Positions 34,732 through 43,709 are shown, counted from the stretch's first letter. The stretch: 64,000 nucleotides of DNA from Metabacillus_B sp050107715 (GCF_050107715.1 NZ_JBNILN010000003.1:352039-416038), one strand, 5' to 3'. Program-made: numbers and translations. The notes: generated from the sequence alone by a model not told the origin.

Positions 34732-36255
34732 GTGGGTGTCACATTGCGTAAAGGGCAAAAGGTAGATTTAACGAAAACAAATCCGGGACTATCCAAAATA
34801 GCAGTGGGATTAGGCTGGGATGTGAATTCGATGGGCGGAGCATCCTATGACCTGGATGCATCGGTATTCCTGTTGGGGGAGAATGGTAAAGTTCCCTCGG
34901 ACAGCGATTTTATTTTTTATAATAACCCCAATGGTGCAGCGGGCTCTGTGCTGTACTGCGGAGACAACCGGACCGGAGCTGGTTTTCAGGATGATGAACT
35001 CATTAAAATAGATCTAAGCAGGGTACCCCCGAAATTTCAAAAAATAGCTTTTACCATCACCATCCATGATGCGGTGGAAAAAAGACAGAATTTTGGGCAG
35101 ATTTCCAATGCTTATGTCCGGATCTACAATGAGGACAATGGGATGGAGTACATCCGTTACGAGCTTGGGCATGAATTTTCTGTAGAAACGGCGATTGTTG
35201 CTGCAGAGCTTTACCGCCACCAGGCTGAGTGGAAATTTAATGCGATTGGCAGCGGGTTCGGAGGCGGCCTGGCTGCACTCTGCCGGAACTTTGGTGTAAC
35301 CGTAGACGACGAACCTGCAGCTGCACCTTCGTTCAGCCACCAGACTCCCCCTTCCTTTACACCGCAGCAGCCGGCGCAATCGCAGTCGGGATACATACAG
35401 CCAGGCCAGCAGAATTATCAGCAAAATCAGCAGGGCTTCCAGAACAGTCAGCAGAGCTATCAGCAAAATCAGCAGGGCTTTTCTCAAGGTGCATACCAGG
35501 GAGGTCAGGGAATCAGCTCTAATCCATATCAGCAAAATCATGGAACAGTCCAGCCTTACCCCGGCAGCAATCAAAATGCTCAGCCATCCTATAGAAGCGG
35601 CGTCGTTCAGACGAATGCAGCCAGCGGCACAGCTTCCTGTCCCAGATGCCATTCTCAAAATGTCCGGGCAGGCAAGAAAGGGTTTGGCATCGGGAAAGCA
35701 GCTTTAGGAGGACTGGTACTTGGGCCGGTAGGCTTGCTTGGTGGATTTATAGGCGGAAATAAAGTTCAATTCAACTGCAATCAATGTTCTCATAAATGGT
35801 CTCCTGATCAAAAGGATTTTGCCGCTTGGGCCAATGAACAAAGACGGAATGCCCAGGAACTGCTGCAGCGCTTTAAAAGCCAGGATGTAATGGATGCAAT
35901 CGTTGCAGGCTGTGCTCTCGTCAGTCTTGCTGATGGACACATATCCGACGCAGAAAGACAAAAAGTAAATGAATTTTTCAGCAGCAGCCAGGAGCTTCGT
36001 GTCTTTGATACAGCAAAAGTGAATCAAAAGTTCAATCAGTTTGTCATGTCCTTAGAAAGAGACTGGATGTCTGGAAGGGCAGAGGCAATGAGAGCGCTTG
36101 GGAATGTCCGCTCAAAGCCTGAGATTGGGAGACTTGTCGTCCGCTATTGTGTGGCCATTGGATTTGCAGACGGAAATTTCGATCCTTCAGAAAAGCAGGC
36201 AGTGGCAGACATCTGCCAAGAGCTGGGACTGAATCCTGCTGAATTTTTATCATAA
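34732..36255 (+). CDS. TerD - Q/N-rich linker - zinc ribbon - TerB fusion protein
   Basis: A 507-residue multidomain protein. Residues 1-190 form a TerD domain (KGQKVDLTKTNPGLSKI, GASYDLDASVFLL with calcium-binding aspartates, FYNNPNG, ISNAYVRI). Residues about 205-295 are a Gln/Asn/Tyr/Gly-rich low-complexity linker with repeated YQQNQQGF. A zinc ribbon follows (CPRC near 303, CNQC near 349) enclosing a Gly-rich hydrophobic loop, then a TerB-like helical domain to the end (CALVSLADGHISDAE, AIGFADGNFDPSEK). Related to tellurite/stress proteins, but the cellular role is unknown. GTG start after GAGAGGGAG. No other ter gene is adjacent. Confidence 0.86.
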   Translation: MGVTLRKGQKVDLTKTNPGLSKIAVGLGWDVNSMGGASYDLDASVFLLGENGKVPSDSDFIFYNNPNGAAGSVLYCGDNRTGAGFQDDELIKIDLSRVPPKFQKIAFTITIHDAVEKRQNFGQISNAYVRIYNEDNGMEYIRYELGHEFSVETAIVAAELYRHQAEWKFNAIGSGFGGGLAALCRNFGVTVDDEPAAAPSFSHQTPPSFTPQQPAQSQSGYIQPGQQNYQQNQQGFQNSQQSYQQNQQGFSQGAYQGGQGISSNPYQQNHGTVQPYPGSNQNAQPSYRSGVVQTNAASGTASCPRCHSQNVRAGKKGFGIGKAALGGLVLGPVGLLGGFIGGNKVQFNCNQCSHKWSPDQKDFAAWANEQRRNAQELLQRFKSQDVMDAIVAGCALVSLADGHISDAERQKVNEFFSSSQELRVFDTAKVNQKFNQFVMSLERDWMSGRAEAMRALGNVRSKPEIGRLVVRYCVAIGFADGNFDPSEKQAVADICQELGLNPAEFLS

Positions 36256-36260
36256 TTCGG

Positions 36261-36287
36261 AACGGCCTGTGCACTCAGGCCGTTTTT
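36261..36287 (+). terminator. Rho-independent terminator of the TerD/TerB fusion gene
   Basis: AACGGCCTG, loop, CAGGCCGTT and T residues. Confidence 0.9.
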
Positions 36288-36321
36288 ATGGTTAATCCCT
36301 TTAAAAACAGGAGGTGCAATC

Positions 36322-37392
36322 GTGAAAAAATTCATGCTATTGTTTCTTGCCTTCACAGCCGCAGCTGGATGCTCTGTCCAGGATGAAGCCCAAGAGGATG
36401 CCAGGGAAACTGCAGCTGGAGAAAATAAGAGAGCAGAAATAATCGCCGATCAGCTCGACATTCCATGGTCCCTTAACTTCAGCAGCGGTGTACTCTATCT
36501 TTCCGAGAGGACAGGTTCAATTGTTAAGGTAGAAGGAGAGAAGAAAACGAGGATGAAAACCGAGCTGGAGAAGCCATTTGCTGATGCGGCAGAAGCCGGG
36601 CTGCTGGGGCTTGCCTTACACCCTGATTTCTTAGAAAACAGGAAGGCTTTCGCCTACTATACTTACGATAACGATGGAAAGGCCTATAACCGTCTGATCG
36701 AGCTTCAGCTGGATAAAGACACATGGAAGGAAAGGAAAACGCTTTTGGATAAAATACCGGGCGGTCCTGTACATCAAGGCGGGAGAATTGAAATCGGACC
36801 CGACCAAAAGCTTTATGCCACAGCTGGAGATGCTTCAGAAGATCAAATCGCCCAGGATCCGGAGCAATTCGGAGGAAAAATCCTGAGGATGAATCTGGAT
36901 GGAACCATTCCTGAAGATAATCCATTTGAACATTCATATGTGTTTTCTTACGGACACCGTAATCCGCAAGGGATCTCCTGGACAGCGGATGAAGTGATGT
37001 ACAGTACAGAGCATGGACCAAGTGGATATGATGAAATCAACAGGATTGAACCAGGTGGAAATTATGGATGGCCCGCAATAACCGGTGATGAAAAAAAAGA
37101 GAACATGAAAACACCCATTGCCCATTCCGGTAATTATTCCTGGGCACCATCAGGCTCTGCAATAAGTGGAGAAACCCTCTATTATGGAGGGCTGGGAGGA
37201 CAGGGGATCTATAAGTTTCAAACAGGTTCAGAAAAAGTGGAAAAAGTCCTTAGCGGCTATGGAAGAATACGGGACGTTTTACTGGAGGGAGATCATCTCT
37301 ACTTTATTACGAATAATACGGATGGCAGGGGAAACCCAAAGGCGGATGATGATAAGCTTTATAAGATTAGTCTTAAGGAACTGTCCTCTTGA
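36322..37392 (+). CDS. PQQ-dependent sugar dehydrogenase-family lipoprotein
   Basis: A 356-residue exported protein: MLLFLAFTAAAGCS is a lipoprotein signal with lipobox Cys near 17. The remainder is a six-bladed propeller of the glucose/sorbosone dehydrogenase family: LGLALHPDF, GPVHQGGRIEIGPD with the family histidine, GKILRMNLDGTIP, SYGHRNPQGISW and STEHGPSGYDEINRI. It would oxidise sugars with PQQ if the cofactor is available; no PQQ synthesis genes are in the window. GTG start with ACAGGAGG upstream. Confidence 0.86.
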   Translation: MKKFMLLFLAFTAAAGCSVQDEAQEDARETAAGENKRAEIIADQLDIPWSLNFSSGVLYLSERTGSIVKVEGEKKTRMKTELEKPFADAAEAGLLGLALHPDFLENRKAFAYYTYDNDGKAYNRLIELQLDKDTWKERKTLLDKIPGGPVHQGGRIEIGPDQKLYATAGDASEDQIAQDPEQFGGKILRMNLDGTIPEDNPFEHSYVFSYGHRNPQGISWTADEVMYSTEHGPSGYDEINRIEPGGNYGWPAITGDEKKENMKTPIAHSGNYSWAPSGSAISGETLYYGGLGGQGIYKFQTGSEKVEKVLSGYGRIRDVLLEGDHLYFITNNTDGRGNPKADDDKLYKISLKELSS

Positions 37393-37703
37393 ACGGCAAT
37401 GAATAAAAGCGGTCCGCACAAGCCGGGCCGCTAATTTAATGGGATTGATAATTGCGGGATCAGGGACTGGAAGGAGGGTCTATACATTCATTGGTTCAGC
37501 CTGCATGGAGTGAGGCGCTCTGCTTATCCGGAATAATAGATGCACTGGACAGAAGAATGGGTTGCCGATTATAGGAAGATTCAAGAGGATATTACGCTTT
37601 AGATTTATATAAATGGCTAACGGCTTTTAAGATGAACAGCTTTTCTTTTGCCGAGAGCATTTTCCAGCTTCCTGCTCTGATTACCATGATGCTCCCCCCT
37701 TAA

Positions 37704-37886
37704 TTTGAGATTGTTACCTATCTAATACCGTCTTTTTCGCGGGATAAAACATTTGAGCGCTCCGCGAATTCTGATTACTTTCTGGAAAATATTCGAAAAG
37801 ATCCTCAATTGCCGCTTTTATATGAAGATGGAAGGGGGGATTTGTATGTTTTTGATAGGCAAATCCGGTCATTTTTTGAAAGTTGA
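37704..37886 (+). pseudogene. Possible 3' remnant of an unidentified gene
   Basis: A 60-codon stretch without a start codon, following a stop, reads as plausible protein C terminus (FLENIRKDPQLPLLYEDG, then GDLYVFDRQIRSFF). No family recognised. The flanking 37393-37703 contains only short broken frames, consistent with a decayed gene. Confidence 0.3.
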
Positions 37887-37906
37887 AAGGAAAAATTGAC
37901 GAACGT

Positions 37907-38341
37907 TTATTTATTATTTTTATCTCTGGGATCAAGTTCTTTTGAGAATTCTGACCCAAAAGCAGGACGGCTGGCACGGACAGGAGAACTGGGAGCGAAG
38001 GCTGCCCGGTCAAGCAGAAATAAATGAACAAGTATCTCACCCGCAGTAAAAATCACAGCCGAAATAATGCTCCCCCATGCGATTTGCAAATAGTTTTCAT
38101 ATAGCACCGACCCGAAAATCCATACACCTAGATAAACAGTAAAAAATTCCGTAATAACAGCGGCCCGGCTTCCAAGGGCAGGAAAAATGACCCGGTCTCC
38201 CAGCAAATAAGTAGCCAACGCGGCAAATAGACTAAAGGAAAGAATATCCGGCACTCCGGCTTCAAAGAATAAATCAAGGCCAATGGCGAAGGCGGCCGCA
38301 GCGATAATAAATTTAACACTTATAACAGCAAGCTGATTCAC
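37907..38341 (-). CDS. DUF2512 (YndM-like) membrane protein
   Basis: A 144-residue protein with four predicted membrane helices (VKFIIAAAAFAIGLDLFF, LSFSLFAALATYLLGD, AVITEFFTVYLGVWIFGSVLY, WGSIISAVIFTAGEILVHLFL) and a charged cytosolic tail. It matches the DUF2512/YndM family found in spore-forming Bacillaceae; function unknown. GTG 38341 has AAAGGAG at 8 nt. Confidence 0.8.
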   Translation of the reverse strand: MNQLAVISVKFIIAAAAFAIGLDLFFEAGVPDILSFSLFAALATYLLGDRVIFPALGSRAAVITEFFTVYLGVWIFGSVLYENYLQIAWGSIISAVIFTAGEILVHLFLLDRAAFAPSSPVRASRPAFGSEFSKELDPRDKNNK

Positions 38342-38522
38342 GCTATTCACTCCTTTTTCTTCAGTGTTGTCAGAAAAAGATCCATTCATACCTATTCAGG
38401 AAGGTTTAGCCTGGTGGTGCAGATCATTCGAAATTTAGCGGGACATATAGTAAAGTTGTCCTTATGATTTGATCATTTAATGATTTGTTTTGATAAATTC
38501 TACGTGCAATGGAGGAATAGAT

Positions 38523-39551
38523 GTGTTTGAACGGAATTATGCCGACCAAGACAATAAACAGCTTCATGAAATAAAACTTTCTGTATTAGACTTGGCCCCG
38601 ATCGTATCAGGCAGCCATGCAGGCGAGGCGCTTGCCAATTCTTTGGACCTTGCCCGGCATGCTGAAAAATGGGGATACAACCGTTATTGGCTTGCAGAGC
38701 ATCATAATATGAGGGGAATCGCCAGCTCAGCTACCTCCGTGGTCATTGGCCATATTGCCAATGGCACTTCCACAATCAGGGTAGGTTCCGGCGGAATCAT
38801 GCTGCCAAACCATGCACCCCTTGTTATCGCAGAGCAATTCGGAACATTGGAATCTCTTTTTCCGGGAAGGATTGATCTTGGTCTCGGACGAGCGCCTGGA
38901 ACAGATCAGCTCACAGCTCAAGCGCTAAGGAGAGAATTGAGCACAGGTGAAGATTTCCCCGAGCAGGTAGAAGAACTGAGGGCTTACTTTAAGCCTTCAG
39001 AATATAGCCACGTCAAGGCAGTACCGGGTGAAGGGCTCGACATCCCGGTTTGGCTCCTCGGATCAAGCGGCTTCAGTGCCCAGCTTGCCGGACAGCTGGG
39101 TCTGCCATTTGCCTTTGCAAGCCATTTTTCACCGGATCACACCACTTCAGCTCTCAATATTTACCGGAAGCATTTCCGGCCTTCTGACTTGCTGGACAAG
39201 CCTTATGCAATGGTAGGGATGAATGCTGTGGCAGCTGAAACAGAGGAACAGGCCCGCTATTTATCCACATCCATGAAGCAGCAGTTCCTTAATCTGGTAA
39301 GAGGGCGTCCAGGCCAGCTGAATCCGCCAGTAGATGATATGGACGCTCTATGGAATGAATATGAAAAAGCTTCTATTCAGCAAACATTAAGAGCATCAGC
39401 TATCGGAAGCCCTGAGCAGGTAAAAGATAAGATGCAGAAATTTATCGATGAAACACAGGCGGACGAAATTATGATCACCGCAAACATCTTTGACCATCAG
39501 GCAAGATTAAAATCCTATGAATTAACATCCCAAGTGGCAAAGAACAACTGA
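38523..39551 (+). CDS. LLM-class flavin-dependent oxidoreductase 2
   Basis: A 342-residue luciferase-like monooxygenase. LSVLDLAPIVSGSHAGEAL opens the barrel, RYWLAEHHNMRGI, IRVGSGGIMLPNHAPLVIAE and FPGRIDLGLGRAPGTD are family signatures. GTG 38523 follows GGAGGAA at 5 nt. The next gene, an IscA-like protein, starts 7 bp after its stop and probably shares its transcript. Substrate unknown. Confidence 0.9.
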   Translation: MFERNYADQDNKQLHEIKLSVLDLAPIVSGSHAGEALANSLDLARHAEKWGYNRYWLAEHHNMRGIASSATSVVIGHIANGTSTIRVGSGGIMLPNHAPLVIAEQFGTLESLFPGRIDLGLGRAPGTDQLTAQALRRELSTGEDFPEQVEELRAYFKPSEYSHVKAVPGEGLDIPVWLLGSSGFSAQLAGQLGLPFAFASHFSPDHTTSALNIYRKHFRPSDLLDKPYAMVGMNAVAAETEEQARYLSTSMKQQFLNLVRGRPGQLNPPVDDMDALWNEYEKASIQQTLRASAIGSPEQVKDKMQKFIDETQADEIMITANIFDHQARLKSYELTSQVAKNN

Positions 39552-39558
39552 AGGAGAA

Positions 39559-39867
39559 ATGATGATGGAATGTAAAATAAACCGCAATGCGGCAAAAAAG
39601 CTAAAGCAAATGCTTGAAAGTGAAGAAGGACAAGGAAAAATGATCCGCGTATTCATAACCGAAATGCACGGAGATCATGCCCATTATGATGTGAGGCTTG
39701 ATACACCTGCAGAGCACGATGAAATTGTCCATACTGACAAGGGGATAGACATCTTAATGGACAGCAGAGAAGAGTTTTTGGACGGCGTCTGGATTCAATT
39801 CTTTTTCGTACCGCAAGAAAGATTTGAAATTATTAACAAACGCAAGGGCTGGCATAACCATCATTAA
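39559..39867 (+). CDS. HesB/IscA-fold (iron-sulfur biosynthesis family) protein
   Basis: A 102-residue protein of the YneR/YqkB-like branch of the HesB/IscA fold (NRNAAKKLKQMLESEEGQGKMIRVFIT at the start, IDILMDSREEFLDGV in the middle). It lacks the three cysteines of true A-type carriers and instead ends in a His-rich tail (GWHNHH), so cluster binding is doubtful. Three consecutive ATG codons follow GAAGGAG; the first is given. Confidence 0.72.
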   Translation: MMMECKINRNAAKKLKQMLESEEGQGKMIRVFITEMHGDHAHYDVRLDTPAEHDEIVHTDKGIDILMDSREEFLDGVWIQFFFVPQERFEIINKRKGWHNHH

Positions 39868-39876
39868 TCTCATGAT

Positions 39877-39908
39877 GCGCCGCTCCGGTAAGCGGGGGGC
39901 GCTTTCTT
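39877..39908 (+). terminator. Terminator hairpin
   Basis: GCGCCGCT pairs with AGCGGGGGGCGC (bulged), followed by a short T-rich stretch. Confidence 0.65.
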
Positions 39909-39962
39909 TATGGGCTTTACGAAAAAGCGTTAGAAAAGTACTCGGGAAGGGGAGCATCATTC

Positions 39963-40250
39963 ATGGAAATTTTAATAAATGAGAGGCGTTTCGAAGGAAC
40001 CGGCTTTGTACATGACCGTGCTGGCGGATTGCATCAGATTACCTTTAACTTTAAAGTCAGAAGCGGACAAGAATACCATGAAGTCACAACGCTCCTGTAT
40101 AAGAAGGATTTTCACATACAAGTTCCTGAGGAAGGATTGTCTTTCCAAGCCGTAATCCAGAAATATTCCACCTCGGCTGTGAATTTGTATGAGGAAAATG
40201 CAATAGCAGATTACCACATTCAATTGATTGAGAAAAAGGCCGGAGAATGA
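39963..40250 (+). CDS. DUF3219 (YkvR-like) protein
   Basis: A 95-residue beta-rich cytoplasmic protein of the Bacillaceae family DUF3219 (INERRFEGTGFVHDRAGG, ITFNFKVRSGQEYHEVTTLLY). Function unknown. The ATG is preceded by GGGAAGGGGAG. Its stop codon lies within a terminator hairpin. Confidence 0.7.
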   Translation: MEILINERRFEGTGFVHDRAGGLHQITFNFKVRSGQEYHEVTTLLYKKDFHIQVPEEGLSFQAVIQKYSTSAVNLYEENAIADYHIQLIEKKAGE

Positions 40251-40264
40251 TTCCGGCCTTTTAA
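40235..40264 (+). terminator. Rho-independent terminator
   Basis: AAAGGCCGGA/TTCCGGCCTTT hairpin overlapping the stop codon of the DUF3219 gene. Confidence 0.85.
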
Positions 40265-40470
40265 TTTAAGCTATCATCTTGAACTGTTCCGATATTTTTA
40301 AATGAGGGCTTCCATCCGCAAAATTATTATGGATTTCGTCAGGAATGTAACACCATTCGTTCAAGGATGACCTCCGATAGCCTGATAGATGCGTTATTCT
40401 AGGCTTCACAAGTGCCTGTATGTTTCAGATAGAAGCTGATTTTGATCATTTTTAGACTGTTATTTTAATT

Positions 40471-40570
40471 TAATGTCCGTACTTCCGTTTTAATGTCCGT
40501 ATTCTAGATATATTGTCCGTACTTCCGTTTTATTGTCCGTACTCACAATATATTGTCCGTACTCTAAATA
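40471..40570 (+). repeat. Five-copy 20-bp tandem repeat
   Basis: TGTCCGT recurs at 40474, 40494, 40514, 40534 and 40554, an exact 20-bp period. Units 1 and 3 end ACTTCCGTTT; units 2, 4 and 5 end in AT-rich variants. The array sits in a 400-bp gap (40265-40663) between the convergent DUF3219 and luciferase-like genes and encodes no protein. The part before the array has no recognisable feature. Confidence 0.92.
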
Positions 40571-40663
40571 TAAAGACTTTTCGACACAATTCGCCACCGC
40601 CTCTGCCGTTCACCCAGCTCGGACTACCAAAAAAAGACCTCCACTCCAAGGCCTCTTTCATAT

Positions 40664-41665
40664 TTAACCGTTTGAAAAACATTCATGTGCAATGAGCTCA
40701 TAGGATCGGATTTTTTCGTGCTCTAAGTGCGTGATTGTAACCATCATTACTTCATCTGCTCCATATTCAGCGATTAATCCCTCGAGCTTTGCTTTGATGG
40801 TTTTAGGTGAGCCGATTGCCATTGAAGCTTTCAATTTATCCAGTCTTTCCAAATCTTCATCCGTTTTAAGATAGGCTTTTGCCTCATCAAAGGAAGGCAC
40901 ACCTTGTGCTCCTTCTCCTTTCTCAATCATCAGCTGCCAAACGAGAGAGGGGATTGCGATTTTCTCAGCGAGCTCCTCTGTTTCCGCACAAATAACCGGG
41001 ACGGCCAAAATGGCCTCAGGTGCATCCATGCCATTGCTTGCAGCAAAATATTTTTTGTAATCCTTAATTATATCTGGATCATGACTTCCCATAAATTGAC
41101 CAAACGCATAGCCTGTTCCATTCTCTGCAGCAAGTTTCGCACTTTTTCTGCTTGTCCCTAAAACAAAGGGACGCGGAGAAGATGCCGGAACAGGTGAGGG
41201 GTTCAGTGCTCTGAATGGATGGTCCTCTGGGAAATCATCTCTTAAAAAGTGTAAGAGCTCTTCCAGTGAGGAAGGCAGGTTTTTTACATTTTCAAGAAAA
41301 TTTCCGGAAAGAGCCATGGAGGCCTCAGCAGATCCTCCAGGAGAACGGCCGATTCCCAAGTCGATCCGGCCAGGGAATAGAGTAGAGAGGAGATTAAACG
41401 TTTCAGCTACTTTGTAGGGTTTATAATGAGGCAGCAGAATGGCTCCCGCACCAAGTCTAATTGTTTTCGTCCTTGCTCCGATCCAGCTGATGATGACCTC
41501 AGGGGCTGAGCTTGTTAAACCGGGAAAATCATGATGTTCCGCGATCCAATAGCGGTGATATCCAAGCTTTTCACCAGCTATAGCTAACCGGAGCGAAGTA
41601 TCAAGTGCATCTTTAGGTGTTTTTTCAGCTGATCTGGGTGATTGATCTAAAATACTAAGCTTCAT
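40664..41665 (-). CDS. LLM-class flavin-dependent oxidoreductase 3
   Basis: A 333-residue luciferase-like monooxygenase, the third in the window. SILDQSPRSAEKTPKDAL, RYWIAEHHDFPGL, IRLGAGAILLPHYKPYKVAE and FPGRIDLGIGRSPGG align with the member at 30669 more than with 38523. The terminal MAIGSPKTIKAKL is the usual C-terminal motif. Reduced FMN and oxygen are expected co-substrates; the organic substrate is unknown. Monocistronic. Confidence 0.9.
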   Translation of the reverse strand: MKLSILDQSPRSAEKTPKDALDTSLRLAIAGEKLGYHRYWIAEHHDFPGLTSSAPEVIISWIGARTKTIRLGAGAILLPHYKPYKVAETFNLLSTLFPGRIDLGIGRSPGGSAEASMALSGNFLENVKNLPSSLEELLHFLRDDFPEDHPFRALNPSPVPASSPRPFVLGTSRKSAKLAAENGTGYAFGQFMGSHDPDIIKDYKKYFAASNGMDAPEAILAVPVICAETEELAEKIAIPSLVWQLMIEKGEGAQGVPSFDEAKAYLKTDEDLERLDKLKASMAIGSPKTIKAKLEGLIAEYGADEVMMVTITHLEHEKIRSYELIAHECFSNG

Positions 41666-41836
41666 CGTATTCCTTCTTTCTTTCTTGCAGATGACTTTAT
41701 TTTAGCTCAATAGGCGGCTGTTGAAAAAATGTTTGCATTAGTCGTTCATTTTACTATTTATCAAGAAAAGAGGTGATAAGCATTTTAGTGCCATGATAGA
41801 CTAATAGGGACGCCGTATTGATTGGAGATTCACTTA

Positions 41837-42574
41837 ATGAATGTATTTACCGGGAGCCATGAAGACTTTCCATTCGCGATGTATGGAGACACTCACATAG
41901 CGGCACTGGGAGTTCTGCTGCTTTTAGTGTGGGCGCTGTATGCTTGTAGAGCGGTATTGCAAAAGATGAATATGAAGCGGTATGAAAGGATGCTTGCCAT
42001 CAGCTTAATCGCGTTCGAGCTTCTCTATCATGTTTGGCTGCTCATTCATGATAATTGGGAGCTCCGGCATGCCCTCCCGCTGGAGCTTTGCAACATCAGT
42101 TTTATCATGACCTTCCTGCTTCTCCTGACAGGAAAAAGAGTGTTTTATGAAATTTTGCTATTTATAGGTCTGATGGGTGCCTCTCAGGCTGTATTAACGC
42201 CTGTCCTTGATATAGGCTTTCCGCATTTCCGCTTTTTTCACTTTTTCTATACTCACATCTGGATTATGGCCGTGCCGCTTTATTACACATGGACAAAAGG
42301 GTATAGACCAACAATTTTTTCAGTAGTAAAAACGATTTTATTTTTGAATCTGATTTTGCCTGTGGTTTTGTTTGTTAACAGCCAAACAGGTGGAAACTAT
42401 ATGTTTTTGGATCATAAGCCGTCAAGCGGAAGTCTGCTGGATCTGCTTGGTCCTTATCCATGGTACATCCTTTCACTGGAAGGTATTGCGGCAGGGATGA
42501 GTGTGCTCCTTTGGCTCATCTTTAAGGAAAAGTCCTCTGACAGCCGGTTCATAAAATCAAAAGCCCAAATGTGA
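41837..42574 (+). CDS. TIGR02206/YwaF-family integral membrane protein
   Basis: A 245-residue protein with about six to seven membrane helices. Family hallmarks are the N-terminal MYGDTHIAALGVLLLL, the charged ELRHALPLELCNISFI loop, HFRFFHFFYTHIWIMAVPLYY and the NYMFLDHKPSSGSLLDLLGPYPWY segment. Function unknown. ATG 41837 follows TTGGAG at 9 nt; an in-frame TTG 15 nt upstream has no site. It converges on the moaC-mobA-moaB operon. Confidence 0.86.
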   Translation: MNVFTGSHEDFPFAMYGDTHIAALGVLLLLVWALYACRAVLQKMNMKRYERMLAISLIAFELLYHVWLLIHDNWELRHALPLELCNISFIMTFLLLLTGKRVFYEILLFIGLMGASQAVLTPVLDIGFPHFRFFHFFYTHIWIMAVPLYYTWTKGYRPTIFSVVKTILFLNLILPVVLFVNSQTGGNYMFLDHKPSSGSLLDLLGPYPWYILSLEGIAAGMSVLLWLIFKEKSSDSRFIKSKAQM

Positions 42575-42612
42575 AGGGAAAGTTCCGGGGCAAAATAAAT
42601 ACCCAGGAATGC

Positions 42613-43119
42613 TCATTCCGCATTCTTGGGTTCATGATTGGAATTCTTCTTATAGTCGCCGCTCCTGCCGCCTGTTTTCTTTAAAAGACAGGTCTCTTTG
42701 ATGACCATGCTTTTGTCCACTGCCTTGCACATGTCATAGAACGTTAATGCGGCAATGGACGCAGCGGTCAGGGCTTCCATTTCCACGCCTGTTTTCCCGT
42801 CGCATTTGACAGCAGCGGTAATGACGAGATCATAGCCCTCTGCCGTCTGGATGTACCGGAACTCAAAATCGGTCCCCTGAAGCTGAATGGGGTGGCACAT
42901 GGGAATCAGTTCCGCCGTTTTTTTTGCACCCATGATCCCTGCGATTTGAGCAACCTGCAGGGGGTCGCCTTTTTTAATTACGCCTTCCTGAATTGCCGCG
43001 TAAAGCTTATTTGAGATCGAGACAATAGACTGCGCTGCTGCGGTTCTGTCCGAGTCTGCTTTATCGGATATGTCCACCATCCTCGGTCGGCCTGATTCGT
43101 TCCAATGGGTAAACTCCAT
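42613..43119 (-). CDS. moaC: Cyclic pyranopterin monophosphate synthase
   Basis: With MoaA, converts GTP to cyclic pyranopterin monophosphate, the first step of molybdenum cofactor synthesis. The 168-residue protein has MVDISDKADSDRTA, AGIMGAKKTAELIPMCHPI, VKCDGKTGVEMEALTAAS and DMCKAVDKSM, all conserved active-site blocks. ATG 43119 is chosen over the ATG 6 nt earlier because GGGGGA would otherwise abut it. Last gene of the moaB-mobA-moaC minus-strand operon. Confidence 0.95.
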   Translation of the reverse strand: MEFTHWNESGRPRMVDISDKADSDRTAAAQSIVSISNKLYAAIQEGVIKKGDPLQVAQIAGIMGAKKTAELIPMCHPIQLQGTDFEFRYIQTAEGYDLVITAAVKCDGKTGVEMEALTAASIAALTFYDMCKAVDKSMVIKETCLLKKTGGRSGDYKKNSNHEPKNAE

Positions 43120-43130
43120 TCCCATTCCCC

Positions 43131-43709
43131 CTAGTAATCTTTACTCCAGTCTTTCGCATGATTGATGTTGATAAAAGCAGGATCATCCTCTGAAAAAGGG
43201 ATGGTTAAGACATGCAGGTCATTTAAAAGCTGGGAAAGCTTATGTTCTTCCGCTTCCAGCATCTTCTCGAGATGCTGCATCGTCCTTCTGTGGTAGAGCG
43301 CCATTAATGGCTGGATACGTCCTCCTTGAACAGGGACCACAGCATCCGCATCAGATTCCTCTGCAAACTCGAGCATTTCATTAACGAACTCATTTGTAAC
43401 AAATGGAATGTCACAAGAAAGGATGAAAAACCATTCCGGGTCATCAACCCTGCTCATGACATTATGAATGGCAAACAGTGGACCTTGGTAGGATAATTTT
43501 TCCTCTTCAACTATGAGGCGTATGTCCTCCCGTTTGAACTGGGCTGAAAGATCTTTGTTTGTCGAAATGATCAGCGGAGAAAGTCCGTTGTTCTTAAGAG
43601 CGTCCAAACTGTGTTCATAAAACGTCTTGCCATTATGTATCTCAAACATCTTAGGCTTGCCGAATCTTGAAGATCTTCCTCCGGCGAGCACAACTCCGGC
43701 TGTTTTCAT
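43131..43709 (-). CDS. mobA: Molybdenum cofactor guanylyltransferase
   Basis: Attaches GMP to molybdopterin to make the bis-MGD form used by formate dehydrogenases and nitrate reductases. The 192-residue nucleotidyltransferase has the N-terminal GTP motif LAGGRSSRFGKPK and the metal-binding LSCDIPFV segment. Its start overlaps the moaB stop by 4 bp, and moaC begins 12 bp downstream, indicating one operon. Confidence 0.92.
   Translation of the reverse strand: MKTAGVVLAGGRSSRFGKPKMFEIHNGKTFYEHSLDALKNNGLSPLIISTNKDLSAQFKREDIRLIVEEEKLSYQGPLFAIHNVMSRVDDPEWFFILSCDIPFVTNEFVNEMLEFAEESDADAVVPVQGGRIQPLMALYHRRTMQHLEKMLEAEEHKLSQLLNDLHVLTIPFSEDDPAFININHAKDWSKDY

Noticed and set aside
34732..36255. Tellurite-resistance operon
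   Set aside because: Only one fused ter-type gene is present; no terA, terC, terE or terF neighbours.
40471..40570. CRISPR array
   Set aside because: Units are only 20 bp with no unique spacers and no cas genes nearby.
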